From Hyalangium versicolor (GTDB lineage Bacteria > Myxococcota > Myxococcia > Myxococcales > Myxococcaceae): a stretch of DNA of 64,000 nucleotides. Made by a program: the position numbers and the translations under genes. Of the stretch, positions 1-12,333 are shown piece by piece (position 1 is the first letter of the stretch; each line of letters starts with the position of its first letter). The DNA is taken from contig NZ_JAHXBF010000013.1 of assembly GCF_020103695.1 (NCBI RefSeq), positions 1-64,000 on the forward strand, written 5' to 3'. Below the pieces are notes generated by a model. It had not been told where the DNA came from, ran no database searches, and worked only from the letters and a program-made list of their open reading frames with translations.

Positions 1-937
<937 letters not shown>

Positions 938-940
938 TCA

Positions 941-981
941 AAAACGACAACGGGCGACGGGAATGAGTATCCCGCCGCCCG
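941..981 (-). terminator. Intrinsic terminator between rpoD and tRNA-Ile2
   Basis: Arms 951-962 and 970-981 form a 12-bp stem with one mismatch around a 7-nt loop. On the minus strand the stem is followed by TTGTCGTTTTTG, a usable T tract. It would end the rpoD transcript before the tRNA. Confidence 0.65.
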
Positions 982-999
982 TAGCACTGACAAGGGGCA

Positions 1000-1019
1000 C
1001 CGGCTCCCTCAGGAGCCGG
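1000..1019. terminator. GC-rich hairpin just after rpoD
   Basis: A perfect 8-bp stem (CCGGCTCC/GGAGCCGG) with a 4-nt loop lies 17 bp beyond the rpoD stop. No T tract follows on the minus strand, so it may protect the mRNA 3' end or act with the stronger hairpin at 951-981. Confidence 0.4.
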
Positions 1020-1035
1020 GCTCACCACCCCGCGC

Positions 1036-3162
<2,127 letters not shown>

Positions 3163-3212
3163 TCGGGTACTTCTCCTTAGAAAACAGGGTCTTGGCCTGG
3201 AGCGAGCCGGCC

Positions 3213-3242
3213 GATCTACCGCAAAGTACTAGAAAGTTACAA
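3213..3242 (-). promoter_or_regulatory. Possible internal promoter for rpoD
   Basis: In the dnaG-rpoD gap the minus strand has TTGTAA (3242-3237), an 18-bp spacer and TAGATC (3218-3213). Match to the consensus is moderate, but the gap is AT-rich compared with its surroundings, and separate rpoD promoters inside macromolecular-synthesis operons are known in other bacteria. Confidence 0.35.
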
Positions 3243-3250
3243 ACGCGAAC

Positions 3251-5077
3251 TCAAACCGGTTGCAGAGGGGCCTTTGTTCCCGGCACCGAGGGGCGAAGCT
3301 CCTCCTTGATGCGTTTCTGAAGAGCCACCAACGCGATGCGTTCCTGAAGCAGCCGCTTTGTCTCCTCCGTGAGTTCGGACGCGCCAGGAGTCTGCTTCGT
3401 GGCCTTCTCAATATAACGGAGCTGTTCCTCGACGCGCCGCAGCGTCAGGGTGCGGCACACCGCGAGGAATGCCTGCTCCAATGCGGCCCCGCCCTCGGGG
3501 AGTTGGCGCATGGCCACCTCGAGGGCCCGCTTCACCGGCTCGGCGGCCTCGAAGAGCGCATCCTCCGTGCCGTTGCCCGAGGTCGCCTGGGCGAGCACCA
3601 CACGAAGGCTCGTGTGGGATATTTCATCGCATGCCCGATAGGGATCTCTGGCCAGGAGGCGCGGCTCGCGCAGGGTCGCGGCGACGTAGAGGGCCTCCAT
3701 GGCGTCCGGAGGGCGCACGGAAACGGGCCTGTCCGCCGTGGTGGGCCGCTGGGCGCCGGAGGCTCCTTGGGGGGCTGGAGGCTGGGCGGGCTTGGGAGCG
3801 GGTTTCGTAGGGCGAAGGGCGGCTTCCAGGTCTCCCACCGGCAGGCCGAAGTGGCCGCCCACGGCGTTGAGGAAGGCCGAGCGGACCAGCCCCAGGGGGA
3901 TCAGGGCCGTCATCGGTTTGAGCCGCTCGAGCGCCGCCATTTTTTCTTCGAAGCTTGCCTTGGCGCCATTGGGCAGGACGGTGGCGAAGATGTGGGAGGT
4001 CAACGGCTGGGCGTCCTGGAGGAGGCGATCCACGCCGTCTGATCCTTCCCGACGCGCGAACGTGTCGGGATCATCCCCTTGGGGCAGCAGGGCAACTCGG
4101 GCGGCTGCTCCGGCGGCGAGCAGGGGACCGGCAAGCCGCTCGACCGCGTTGAGGCCGGCCTGGTCTCCATCCAGCAGGAGGATGAGTTGCTGGGCCTCGG
4201 TGCGGCGCAGGAGTTGAAGGTGGCCCGGGGTGATGGCGGTGGAGCACAGGGCCACGGCGTGGCGCACTCCCACCTGGTGCAGGCCGATGCAGTCGAAGTA
4301 CCCCTCCACGAGGATGGCCGCCTTGCGCCGGCGGATCTCGTCGCGGGCCTGATCCATGCCGTAGAGCGTCTCGCTCTTGTTGTAGAGCCGGGATTCCTTG
4401 GAGTTGAGGTACTTGGGGCCCTCCTCCGCACCGAGCAGGCGGCCTCCGAAGGCGATGGGGCGGCCCTCGGGGGCGCGGATGGGCACCATCACCCGGCTGC
4501 GGAAGAAGTCGTAGTAGCCGTCCGAGTTGTTGCGGCGCTGGACGAGGCCCGCCTTGACTCCCCAATCGGTCATGCCGTTCTTGGTGAGTTTGTCGGCCAG
4601 CAGGCTCCAGGTGTTGGGCGCCCAGCCGAGCCCGAAGGCGTGGGCGGTCTCCTCGGAGACGCCACGGTTGGCCAGGTACTGCCGGGCTGTACGGCCCTCG
4701 TCCTGCCAGAGCTGGGTGCGGAAGTGCTCGGCGGCCAGATCCGTGACTTCCTTGATCTGCTGGCGCTCCTTCGAGCCAGGATCCTGGGCGGCCTCGACGT
4801 CCACGCCCACCTCGCGGGCGAGGTCCTTCACCGCGTCCACGAAGGTCTTCCCCAGGTAGCGCTGGACGAAGGAGACAGCATCCCCGCTCGCCCGGCAGCC
4901 GTGGCAGAAGTAGAAGCGCTTCTCCGGGACGACGTAGAAGGAGGGCGTCTTCTCCTGGTGGAAGGGGCAGCGGCCCTTGTACTCGCGCCCGGACTTCTTG
5001 AGCTCCACGTGGCGGGAGATGAGAGAGACCAGGTCCACCCGCTCGAGGATTTCTTCGATCTTGTGCTCAGGGATCAC
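3251..5077 (-). CDS. dnaG: DNA primase DnaG
   Basis: Synthesises RNA primers at the replication fork in partnership with DnaB helicase. The CHC2 zinc finger has ligands at about C37, H40, C58 and C61 (CPFH...CHGC). The catalytic core follows, with Toprim motifs EGYFD and DGDQAG, and then a helicase-binding C-terminal region. About 608 residues is normal. I prefer GTG 5077, which gives a protein beginning (M)IPEHKIEEILERVD, as other primases do, with a GAGG-type site about 10 nt upstream. An in-frame ATG at 5122 would add 15 residues unlike the family. It lies between yqeY and rpoD in the macromolecular-synthesis group, whose products start ribosome, DNA and RNA synthesis. Confidence 0.96.
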   Translation of the reverse strand: MIPEHKIEEILERVDLVSLISRHVELKKSGREYKGRCPFHQEKTPSFYVVPEKRFYFCHGCRASGDAVSFVQRYLGKTFVDAVKDLAREVGVDVEAAQDPGSKERQQIKEVTDLAAEHFRTQLWQDEGRTARQYLANRGVSEETAHAFGLGWAPNTWSLLADKLTKNGMTDWGVKAGLVQRRNNSDGYYDFFRSRVMVPIRAPEGRPIAFGGRLLGAEEGPKYLNSKESRLYNKSETLYGMDQARDEIRRRKAAILVEGYFDCIGLHQVGVRHAVALCSTAITPGHLQLLRRTEAQQLILLLDGDQAGLNAVERLAGPLLAAGAAARVALLPQGDDPDTFARREGSDGVDRLLQDAQPLTSHIFATVLPNGAKASFEEKMAALERLKPMTALIPLGLVRSAFLNAVGGHFGLPVGDLEAALRPTKPAPKPAQPPAPQGASGAQRPTTADRPVSVRPPDAMEALYVAATLREPRLLARDPYRACDEISHTSLRVVLAQATSGNGTEDALFEAAEPVKRALEVAMRQLPEGGAALEQAFLAVCRTLTLRRVEEQLRYIEKATKQTPGASELTEETKRLLQERIALVALQKRIKEELRPSVPGTKAPLQPV

Positions 5078-5414
5078 GTGGACTGACCCTCGGCTGGGAA
5101 ATTGCCGGTGAGCATGCCCCACGGCTCCGACGTCCCGGGTTGAGACGTCCAGGCCTCTGGGATGAGCACCTGGCCCCAGGATGGCTCTGAATCTAGTCCT
5201 TGGGCGGTGGTAGGGAAGAGGGGGAGGGGGGCCCGCTGGCGCGGCACGGAACGGCTCTGCTCCAGCGAGGTAGGCACGGGTGCGGCTCCTCCCACCGGAT
5301 CAGCGCCGCCCAAGTGGGCGGACGTGGCGGGCTGGGAATAGCCCTTAACGTTGGATCGTGCCCGGGGCAAGCTCCCGACCCGGTGAGCGGGGCGGGAGCC
5401 GGGTTCCCGAAGGA
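5078..5414 (-). other. Non-coding gap between yqeY and dnaG
   Basis: 337 bp without a convincing gene. A 98-codon open frame on the minus strand (5370-5074) has no family-like features and no good ribosome site. The gap contains a strong GC-rich dyad next to yqeY (5371-5399). No clear promoter was found. It is long for an operon, so dnaG may have its own start site here. Confidence 0.5.
5371..5399 (-). terminator. Possible terminator or attenuator after yqeY
   Basis: Arms 5371-5381 and 5389-5399 form an 11-bp stem with one mismatch (GCTCCCG(A/C)CCC) around a 7-nt loop, starting 16 bp after the yqeY stop. There is no T tract, so termination would be Rho-assisted or partial, letting some transcripts read into dnaG. 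Confidence 0.4.
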
Positions 5415-5873
5415 TCAGGACAGCTTGGCCAGCTGCGCCTTGACCTCTTCCGAGATGGCGCGGCCCTCGGCGCGGCCCTGCACCTTGGGCTGCACGGCCT
5501 TCATGACGGCGCCCATGTCCTTGGGGCCCTTGGCGCCCACGGCGGTGATGGCGGCAGCCACTTCGGCGCGGAGCTCGTCCGCGGAGAGCTGCTGGGGCAG
5601 GTACTTCTGGAGGACGCTGATCTCGGCCTCTTCCTTCTGGGCCAGATCATCGCGGCCACCGGCCTTGTACTGATCAACGGAGTCGCGGCGCTGCTTGATC
5701 AGACCGGCGATGACCTTCTCGATGCCGGCGTCGTCCAGGGCGGAGGCCCCGGGCTCCACTTCCTTGTACTTGATGGCGCTCTTGAGCATCCGGATGACGC
5801 TCGTGTTCAGCTCGTTCTTGGACCTCATCGCGTCCTTGAGGTCCGCGTCGAGGCGCTCCTTGAGGGTAGCCAT
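5415..5873 (-). CDS. yqeY: GatB/YqeY domain protein
   Basis: A 152-residue stand-alone YqeY-family protein. The N-terminus MATLKERLDADLKDAM and the internal segment VIRMLKSAIKYKEVE are the family pattern: a helical domain followed by a small domain related to the tail of GatB, the amidotransferase subunit that corrects mischarged Glu-tRNA(Gln). Its own function is not settled; tRNA binding is the usual suggestion. ATG 5873 has GGAG 9 nt upstream. It sits between rpsU and dnaG, as in many genomes. Confidence 0.93.
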   Translation of the reverse strand: MATLKERLDADLKDAMRSKNELNTSVIRMLKSAIKYKEVEPGASALDDAGIEKVIAGLIKQRRDSVDQYKAGGRDDLAQKEEAEISVLQKYLPQQLSADELRAEVAAAITAVGAKGPKDMGAVMKAVQPKVQGRAEGRAISEEVKAQLAKLS

Positions 5874-5963
5874 GGCAATGACTCCAACCTGAGTGGGAAG
5901 GGGAGGGACGACGGTTGCGAGCCAGGGCGGCTGACGGAAGCAGCGCCCCGGCTCACACAGGCG

Positions 5964-6158
5964 CTAGAACGACTTGCGCGCCTTCTTCACCGCGCGCTTC
6001 TTGGCGGCGAGGGCCTTCTTCTTGCGCTTCACGGAGGGCTTCTCGTAGTGCTCGCGCTTGCGGATCTCGGAGAGGATTCCCGCCTTCTCGGTGGCCTTCT
6101 TGAAGCGCTTGAGGGCGCTCTCGATAGACTCACCCTCCTTGACTCGAATACCGGGCAA
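5964..6158 (-). CDS. rpsU: 30S ribosomal protein S21, TTG start
   Basis: Small basic protein of the 30S subunit needed for efficient initiation. The 64 residues read [20 protein letters not shown] and end in a Lys/Arg-rich tail, the normal S21 pattern and length. The start is TTG at 6158, placed 7 nt after a perfect AAGGAGGT (6173-6166). The GTG at 6167 overlaps that site and cannot be the start. A longer open frame running upstream is only the antisense of the neighbouring HEAT gene. It is first gene of the rpsU-yqeY-dnaG-rpoD group. Confidence 0.96.
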   Translation of the reverse strand: MPGIRVKEGESIESALKRFKKATEKAGILSEIRKREHYEKPSVKRKKKALAAKKRAVKKARKSF

Positions 6159-6165
6159 TGCAGTC

Positions 6166-6173
6166 ACCTCCTT
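6166..6173 (-). promoter_or_regulatory. Ribosome binding site that fixes the rpsU TTG start
   Basis: AAGGAGGT on the minus strand, 7 nt before TTG 6158. It overlaps the alternative GTG codon, so it rules that start out. Confidence 0.8.
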
Positions 6174-6207
6174 CCGCTGTGCGTCAAAAGTCGTGAAAAA
6201 GGCAGCG

Positions 6208-6236
6208 GATATGGCGCAGCGGCCGACAAAACGCAA
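6208..6236 (-). promoter_or_regulatory. Possible promoter of the rpsU group
   Basis: The minus strand has TTGCGT (6236-6231), a 17-bp spacer and CATATC (6213-6208), in a relatively AT-rich divergent gap before rpsU. Each hexamer matches the consensus at three positions, so this is a candidate only. Confidence 0.35.
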
Positions 6237-6284
6237 GGACGCCCTCCAAAATGAAAGGGGGGCTTCGGCTAAAGTAGTGCGCCC

Positions 6285-7874
6285 GTGACTCCCGCTCTGC
6301 TCCTGCTCCTGGTGCTGTCGGCCGATCCTCGTGGCGGCGCGGGGACCACCGGTTGTTGGAAGGCCTGCCAGCGGCACGTGCAGGAGCCATCCCTCAGGGC
6401 GAAGGTCTGTCGGCTGTGCATCGTCCAGGGTGGTACCCAGGACTGGGTGCTGATGCTCGGGGACGTGAAGCCGGTACCCCAGAGTTCGCTGAGTTCGGCC
6501 CTCACGGATGAGGATTGGCGGATCCGCTGGGCCGCCGTGCGCGCCAGTGCCAAGGCCCGTGGAGTGTCCGAGCCTCGTGCCCTGGCCGAGTGGGTAACGG
6601 GGACCCAGGCCACGGCGGACCTGCCTGCCTGCCTCACTGCCGCCCGGGCCGCCGCCGAGGCGGGAAGCACCCCTTCGGCCTTCCTGCAGGGGGCGGGGGA
6701 CAAGGGCGTTGCAGCTGCCGCGCGCGTCCAGGCCCGGAAGGACGCCATCCGCCAGGAACTGGAGGTGGAGCTGTACTCCCCCGACGCGGGGACCCGTGTG
6801 CGGGCCTTGTCGCACCTGGCCCCTTTCCTCAAGGTCTCCGCCGCTCGGGTGGTGATCGACGCCATGGAGAATCGCCCGGAGTCCGGAGACGAGGCGGTGG
6901 CCGGGGCCTTGCTCGGCTTCGCCGAGCGCAACGACACTTCCGTGGGCCGGATGCTTGTCGAGGCGGCCCAGCAGCCGGATCAGGAACGCGTGAACCGGCT
7001 CTTCGCCATCTACTCTCAGCAGTTGCAGGCTCTGCAGTCGGAGCTCTCCTCTGCGGAGTCGTTGACGCGGGCCAACGCGGTGCGACGGCTGCGCCTCTAT
7101 GGGCCTCTGGCCCAGCGGGAACTGGACCATGCCCTGCAGGACCCGGACACCCATGTGCGACAGGCCGCCGCGCGCGGGTTGGCCCAGGCCGAGGGGCTTA
7201 CGCTGGTCCAGGCGGTCGGAAAGCGGCTGCAGTCCGGTGCGGAACTCGCTGTGCAGAGGCCCTGGTTGGAGGCGCTGGCTCACGAGAAGACCTGCCAGCC
7301 GGCGCTGCTCACCGTGGCGGAGGACGTGACGCAGCCCCTCTCCATTCGGGGCGAGGCACTCGCCCAGCTCTCTGAGTGTGATGGGAACTCCGGGGAACGC
7401 ACCCAGCGCGTGCTGCCGTTCTTGAAGGAGGCCCAGCCGCCGCTTCGCGCTGGAGCCCTCCGTGCCATGGCCGGACCCTGGCAAGGGGAGGTGAGCGAGG
7501 TAGTCAAACCCTCCTTGGAAGATCCTGCCCCCGAAGTCGTCGTCGCGGCGGTCGACACCGCGGCCCTCAAGCGGAAGACGGGGCTCGCTGATGACATCGC
7601 TCAGTTGCTCGGCTCGGAGAGTGCGGAGGTGCGACAGGCTTCGGCACGTGCCCTTGAGCGCCTGGGAAAGGATCGGCACGTCAAGGCGCTCTCCCAGAGT
7701 CTCGAGAAGGATCCCGTCCCCGCTGTCCGCGTCGCCGCGGCGCAGGCGCTTGGGGTGCTCGGAGGCCCCTTCGCCATCTCCGCGCTGAGCCAGGCGGCCG
7801 AGAAGGACTCCGACTCGCACGTGCAGCACGTGTCCCGCGAGGTGCTCAAGCGGCTGGGCTTCTCCAACCGCTGA
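6285..7874 (+). CDS. Exported HEAT-repeat protein
   Basis: 529 residues starting at GTG 6285. A short hydrophobic leader ([11 protein letters not shown]) suggests export, followed by a small Cys-containing segment (GCWKACQRH and VCRLCIV). The rest is a series of about 30-residue helical pairs with the HEAT/PBS-lyase pattern, for example [20 protein letters not shown] and [15 protein letters not shown] near the C-terminus. Such solenoids bind partner proteins; no catalytic motif is visible. It is divergent from rpsU and convergent with the diguanylate cyclase gene. Start choice is uncertain because no strong ribosome site is present. Confidence 0.8.
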   Translation: MTPALLLLLVLSADPRGGAGTTGCWKACQRHVQEPSLRAKVCRLCIVQGGTQDWVLMLGDVKPVPQSSLSSALTDEDWRIRWAAVRASAKARGVSEPRALAEWVTGTQATADLPACLTAARAAAEAGSTPSAFLQGAGDKGVAAAARVQARKDAIRQELEVELYSPDAGTRVRALSHLAPFLKVSAARVVIDAMENRPESGDEAVAGALLGFAERNDTSVGRMLVEAAQQPDQERVNRLFAIYSQQLQALQSELSSAESLTRANAVRRLRLYGPLAQRELDHALQDPDTHVRQAAARGLAQAEGLTLVQAVGKRLQSGAELAVQRPWLEALAHEKTCQPALLTVAEDVTQPLSIRGEALAQLSECDGNSGERTQRVLPFLKEAQPPLRAGALRAMAGPWQGEVSEVVKPSLEDPAPEVVVAAVDTAALKRKTGLADDIAQLLGSESAEVRQASARALERLGKDRHVKALSQSLEKDPVPAVRVAAAQALGVLGGPFAISALSQAAEKDSDSHVQHVSREVLKRLGFSNR

Positions 7875-7892
7875 GGTGCCGCAGCCCGAAGC

Positions 7893-8804
<912 letters not shown>

Positions 8805-8876
8805 CTCCCCCCCATCTTAAGGGCCGGTATTTCGTGGCGGCAAGCACACACACCGCCAATGTGGCACATGCCCCCT

Positions 8877-9926
8877 TCACCGGGCGTGTAGCTTGCGCCT
8901 CCGCTGGGGGGCGGCGGGTGGGGCAGGGGGGCGCCCCACCGTCAGCTCACCGGCCACCGGAGCCTGGATGAAGCGGCGCACCGCGTCCAAGGACGAGTGG
9001 TAGGCCAGCGCCTGCATCAGCTTCACCAGCGCCGCAGAGGGCGTCATGTCCCCTCCACCAATGGCTCCCTCCTCCAAGGCGGCCACCCCGGACTCGTATA
9101 GGGTGAGGTCCACTCCGTTGCGGAAGGCCTGGCTCACCACCACTACGGGGATGTTGCGCTCCCGGGCCTGGGCGAACAGCGGGCGGAGTGAGCGGCCAAG
9201 GGAGGGATCGATCGGGAAGTTCCCCGCCCCGTACGCCTCAAGGACCAGGCCGCGTACGTGCGGCAGCAGCGCCAGGGGCAGCGCCGGGTCCAGCCCTGGG
9301 TACACCTTCAGGAGGAAGACGCGCGGATCCAGCTTCTCTAGGAGCCGGAAGGCCCCCTTGGGACGAAGGCCCGGCTCGAAAGTGGCGTCCACCCCCAGCG
9401 TGCCCAGCACCGGGAAGTTGGGGCTCTCGAAGGCGTCATACTCGGCCACCTTTACCTTGCGGGTGCGGTTGCCTCGGTAGAGGTGGGAGTCGAAGCAGAT
9501 CGTCACCTCGCGTGGACCATTGAGCGCCGAGAGCACCGAGTCGATGAGGTTGAGCCGCGCGTCCGTCCGGATCTTCCCCAGCGGGCGCTGCGAACCGGTA
9601 AGCACCACCGGCCGAGGCAGTCCCCGGAGCATGAAGGAGAGCGCACTGGCCGTGAAGGCCAGCGTGTCCGTGCCGTGCGTCACCACCGCCCCGTCGAAGT
9701 CCGGCAGCCTCCGGTACAGGTGGGCCGCCATGCCGCTCCACAGCTCTGGCTGCATTTCCGAGCTGTCCAGGTTGGAGAACAGCTCCAGCTCGATGTCGGC
9801 CAGGTCGAAGAGCTCCGGGACACGCGCTTTCAGCGTCCGGAAGAAGGCCGAGGGCCGCAGCGCGGAAGGCCGCCCTCCAGCCATCCCCAGCGTTCCCCCG
9901 GTATGCAGCAGCAAGACTTTGGGCAT
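8877..9926 (-). CDS. Type I L-asparaginase (cytoplasmic)
   Basis: Hydrolyses L-asparagine to aspartate and ammonia. The two nucleophile motifs are intact: LLHTGGTLGM at the N-terminus and VVTHGTDTLAFTA near residue 85. GSQRPLGKIRTDARLNL and the C-terminal LEAYGAGNFP are also family-typical. There is no signal peptide, which fits the cytoplasmic AnsA type; 349 residues is normal. A Pro/Arg-rich tail of about 20 residues is an extra. It is divergent from the DsbA-like gene and stands alone. Confidence 0.93.
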   Translation of the reverse strand: MPKVLLLHTGGTLGMAGGRPSALRPSAFFRTLKARVPELFDLADIELELFSNLDSSEMQPELWSGMAAHLYRRLPDFDGAVVTHGTDTLAFTASALSFMLRGLPRPVVLTGSQRPLGKIRTDARLNLIDSVLSALNGPREVTICFDSHLYRGNRTRKVKVAEYDAFESPNFPVLGTLGVDATFEPGLRPKGAFRLLEKLDPRVFLLKVYPGLDPALPLALLPHVRGLVLEAYGAGNFPIDPSLGRSLRPLFAQARERNIPVVVVSQAFRNGVDLTLYESGVAALEEGAIGGGDMTPSAALVKLMQALAYHSSLDAVRRFIQAPVAGELTVGRPPAPPAAPQRRRKLHAR

Positions 9927-9995
9927 GAGCGGTCCTTCACTGACAAAGCCCGCCTTCCTTTACAAGCCTTGCGCGCGTAGCTAAGACCCCCCGGC

Positions 9996-10997
9996 GTGTC
10001 CTCCTACTGCTGGAAGCGCGCTGTCCTCCTGCTGGCCGCCGTGTCCCTGACAGGGCTGGCCTGTACCAAGACCCCTGAGGTCGCCCCGGGCGACAAGGGG
10101 GGCTCTACCCCACCGTCCGCCACGCCGGCGACCCCTCCGCCCGCGCCCGCGACGCCGCCTCCGGCCGCCGCGGCGCCCTCGGCCAACCCTGCCGCGGTGC
10201 TCACGGGCATTCCGGGCATGGACTTCTCCTCGCTGCCGCCCGCGGCCCAGCGCGAGCTGTCCACCATCCTCAGCGACGAGTTCTGCTACTGCGGCTGTCC
10301 CCACAGCCTGGGCCAGTGCCTGCGGCAGCACACCCCCTGCAAGCACGCCAAGCGGATGGCGCGCCTGGCGGCCTCGTTCGTGGCGCAGGGCGGCTCGGCC
10401 AGCGAGACGATCGTCGCCATCTCCCAGTACTACGCCGCCTACCGCGAGCCGCGCGTGGAGCTGAAGGTGGACCCGCGCATGTGCATGGGGGACGCCAACG
10501 CCCCGGTGACGGTGGCCGAGTTCTCCGACTTCGAGTGCCCCTACTGCGGCAAGGCCCGTCCCGTGCTCGAGGACTTCGCCCGGAAGAACCCCACCAAGGT
10601 GCGCTTCTGCTACCTGCCCTTCCCGCTGCCCATGCACGCCAACGCCATCCCCGCCGGCCAGGCGGCGCTGTGGGCTCGCGACCAGGGCAAGTTCTGGGAG
10701 ATGCATGACGCCCTCTTCGCCAACCAGGCCAACCTGTCTGTCGCTTCGCTGCCGTCGCTGGCCACCCAGCTCGGCCTGCCCGGCGCCAAGCTCCAGGAAG
10801 TGCTCAAGGGAGACTCCTATAAGCAGGAACTGGAAGGCTTCCGGGCCCAGGGCAAGGCGGCCGGCATCACCGGCACTCCCTCCATCTTCTACAATGGACG
10901 CTCCTTCAAGCTGCCGCCCGAGCTGGATGTGCTGACCCAGAGCCTCGAGGACGAGCTCGAGTGGCGCGCCAACAACAACGCGTGGGCCGCGGACTGA
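9996..10997 (+). CDS. DsbA-like thioredoxin lipoprotein with N-terminal CXCGC domain
   Basis: Likely periplasmic thiol-disulfide oxidoreductase anchored by lipid. The GTG start gives a hydrophobic leader ending in a LTGLAC lipobox, then a Pro/Ala-rich linker. Residues about 85-150 form a Cys-rich module (FCYCGCPHSLGQCL...CKHAKR) reminiscent of small CcmH-like domains. The C-terminal 180 residues are a thioredoxin-4/DsbA domain with VAEFSDFECPYCGKA (CPYC active site) and the cis-proline segment GITGTPSIFYNG. The extra CXCGC module is the unusual part; it might be a second redox or metal site. The next gene follows after 10 bp. Confidence 0.88.
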   Translation: MSSYCWKRAVLLLAAVSLTGLACTKTPEVAPGDKGGSTPPSATPATPPPAPATPPPAAAAPSANPAAVLTGIPGMDFSSLPPAAQRELSTILSDEFCYCGCPHSLGQCLRQHTPCKHAKRMARLAASFVAQGGSASETIVAISQYYAAYREPRVELKVDPRMCMGDANAPVTVAEFSDFECPYCGKARPVLEDFARKNPTKVRFCYLPFPLPMHANAIPAGQAALWARDQGKFWEMHDALFANQANLSVASLPSLATQLGLPGAKLQEVLKGDSYKQELEGFRAQGKAAGITGTPSIFYNGRSFKLPPELDVLTQSLEDELEWRANNNAWAAD

Positions 10998-11007
10998 ACG
11001 CTCAGGG

Positions 11008-12333
11008 ATGACACCGCCTCGCTTTCGCATCGACGGGTCTTCCCAACTCGTCCCCGAGGAGCGCCAGGGGCCGCCAGCGCTGGTGGGCCGGTCGGGCTCG
11101 TACGCGCTGATGCCCACGGGGCCGGATCTGCTCGTCTTCTCGCGCGTGCCCGCCGAGGGCCGCACCATCCCCGCGCCTCGGGTGGTGCTCGCGGGAGATG
11201 CCGGTGGCTTCCCGCTGTCGGACCTGATCGCCTTCCTCAGCCAGTCGCGCTGGAGCGGCATCGTCCGCGTGCGCACCCCGGGTGGCGAGCGCTCCATCAC
11301 CCTGCGCGAGGGTGAAGTGCGGGGCGCCAGCTCCGATGATCCCGCGGACCGGCTGGGCGAGGTGCTCATCCGTCTGGGCTACGTGGAGCGCGCGAAGATC
11401 GAAGAGGTGCTGCGCGAACAGCCTCCCTCCAAGGTGGGCCGCGCCCTGGTGGAGCGGGGCTACCTGCAGGCGCACGATCTGTTCAAGTGCGTCACCCATC
11501 AGGTGAGCGAGATCTTCCACGCCATCGTTCTGTGCCGCGAGGGCTCGTTCTTCCTCATCGATCAGCCGGTGGACGACAAGACCACCCACAACATCCAGCT
11601 CACGACGCAGAGCTTGTTGATGGACAGCATCCGGAAGATCGACGAGATGGCGCACTTCCGGAAGCGCATCCCCCACGGGCGGCTCTATGTGGGCCGGAAG
11701 CGCGCCTCGGACGGCAAGTTGGAGGCGGACGAGGACCGCGTGCTTGCCATGCTGGACGGCAAGCGCACCCTGCTCGAGTTGGGGCACGCCGCCAAGCTGT
11801 CCGAGTTCGACATCACCAAGGTCGTCTTCCGCCTGCTCGAGGGCGGCTACGCGGTGCTCTCCGAGAAGCCGCTCGTGCCCGTGGCTGCGCCTCCGGAGCG
11901 GGCCTCCACCCCGGCCTCCCCCGCGAGGCCCGCCGCCGCGGTGAAGCAGAGCCGGGTGGATCACCGCGAGGTGGCCCGCGTCTTCAACCTCATCTTCCGG
12001 GAGATCCGCGACGAGGTGGCTCGGCAGAGCATGGACACCGAGTTCATCGCCTCGGCGAATGCGGCGCTCTCCGGGCAGGCGCTGTCGTCCTCCCCGGTGC
12101 TGGAGGGGCTGTCGCTCGCGGGCGATGGCTCCTTGCCCGAGCAGCGGCTCATCGAGGCCTTCGAGCGTCACCGCGGACACCTGGGCTCCGAGCCCATCGC
12201 CTCCTTCAAGCAGGCGCTCAGCGACGTGATGTTCTTCCTCCTCTTCCAGGCGGGAGAGCTGCTGGAGTCCCGCGCGGATGAGGACCTTGCCCGGCGTGTG
12301 AAGGAACTGCTCGCCACGCTCGAGACGCCGTGA
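11008..12333 (+). CDS. DUF4388 (PATAN) domain protein
   Basis: 441 residues, cytoplasmic. The PATAN/DUF4388 domain covers about residues 50-200: FPLSDLIAFLSQSRWSG, then an SITLREGEVRGA strand pair and DRLGEVLIRLGY. The PATAN domain is common in myxobacterial and cyanobacterial regulators and is thought to be a protein-docking module in signalling. The middle holds a further helix-rich segment (LLELGHAAKLSEFDITKVVF), and a Pro/Ala linker separates a C-terminal helical domain. The gene overlaps truD by 4 nt (GTGA), so the two are translationally coupled. Its specific partner is unknown. Confidence 0.82.
   Translation: MTPPRFRIDGSSQLVPEERQGPPALVGRSGSYALMPTGPDLLVFSRVPAEGRTIPAPRVVLAGDAGGFPLSDLIAFLSQSRWSGIVRVRTPGGERSITLREGEVRGASSDDPADRLGEVLIRLGYVERAKIEEVLREQPPSKVGRALVERGYLQAHDLFKCVTHQVSEIFHAIVLCREGSFFLIDQPVDDKTTHNIQLTTQSLLMDSIRKIDEMAHFRKRIPHGRLYVGRKRASDGKLEADEDRVLAMLDGKRTLLELGHAAKLSEFDITKVVFRLLEGGYAVLSEKPLVPVAAPPERASTPASPARPAAAVKQSRVDHREVARVFNLIFREIRDEVARQSMDTEFIASANAALSGQALSSSPVLEGLSLAGDGSLPEQRLIEAFERHRGHLGSEPIASFKQALSDVMFFLLFQAGELLESRADEDLARRVKELLATLETP

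Noticed and set aside
5074-5370. 98-codon open frame between yqeY and dnaG
   Set aside because: No ribosome site, overlaps the dnaG start, Pro/Ser-rich, no family-like features.
6159-7829. A 621-codon frame reading into rpsU on the minus strand
   Set aside because: Only its last 64 codons are S21; the rest lies opposite the HEAT gene, and a perfect ribosome site marks the true TTG start.
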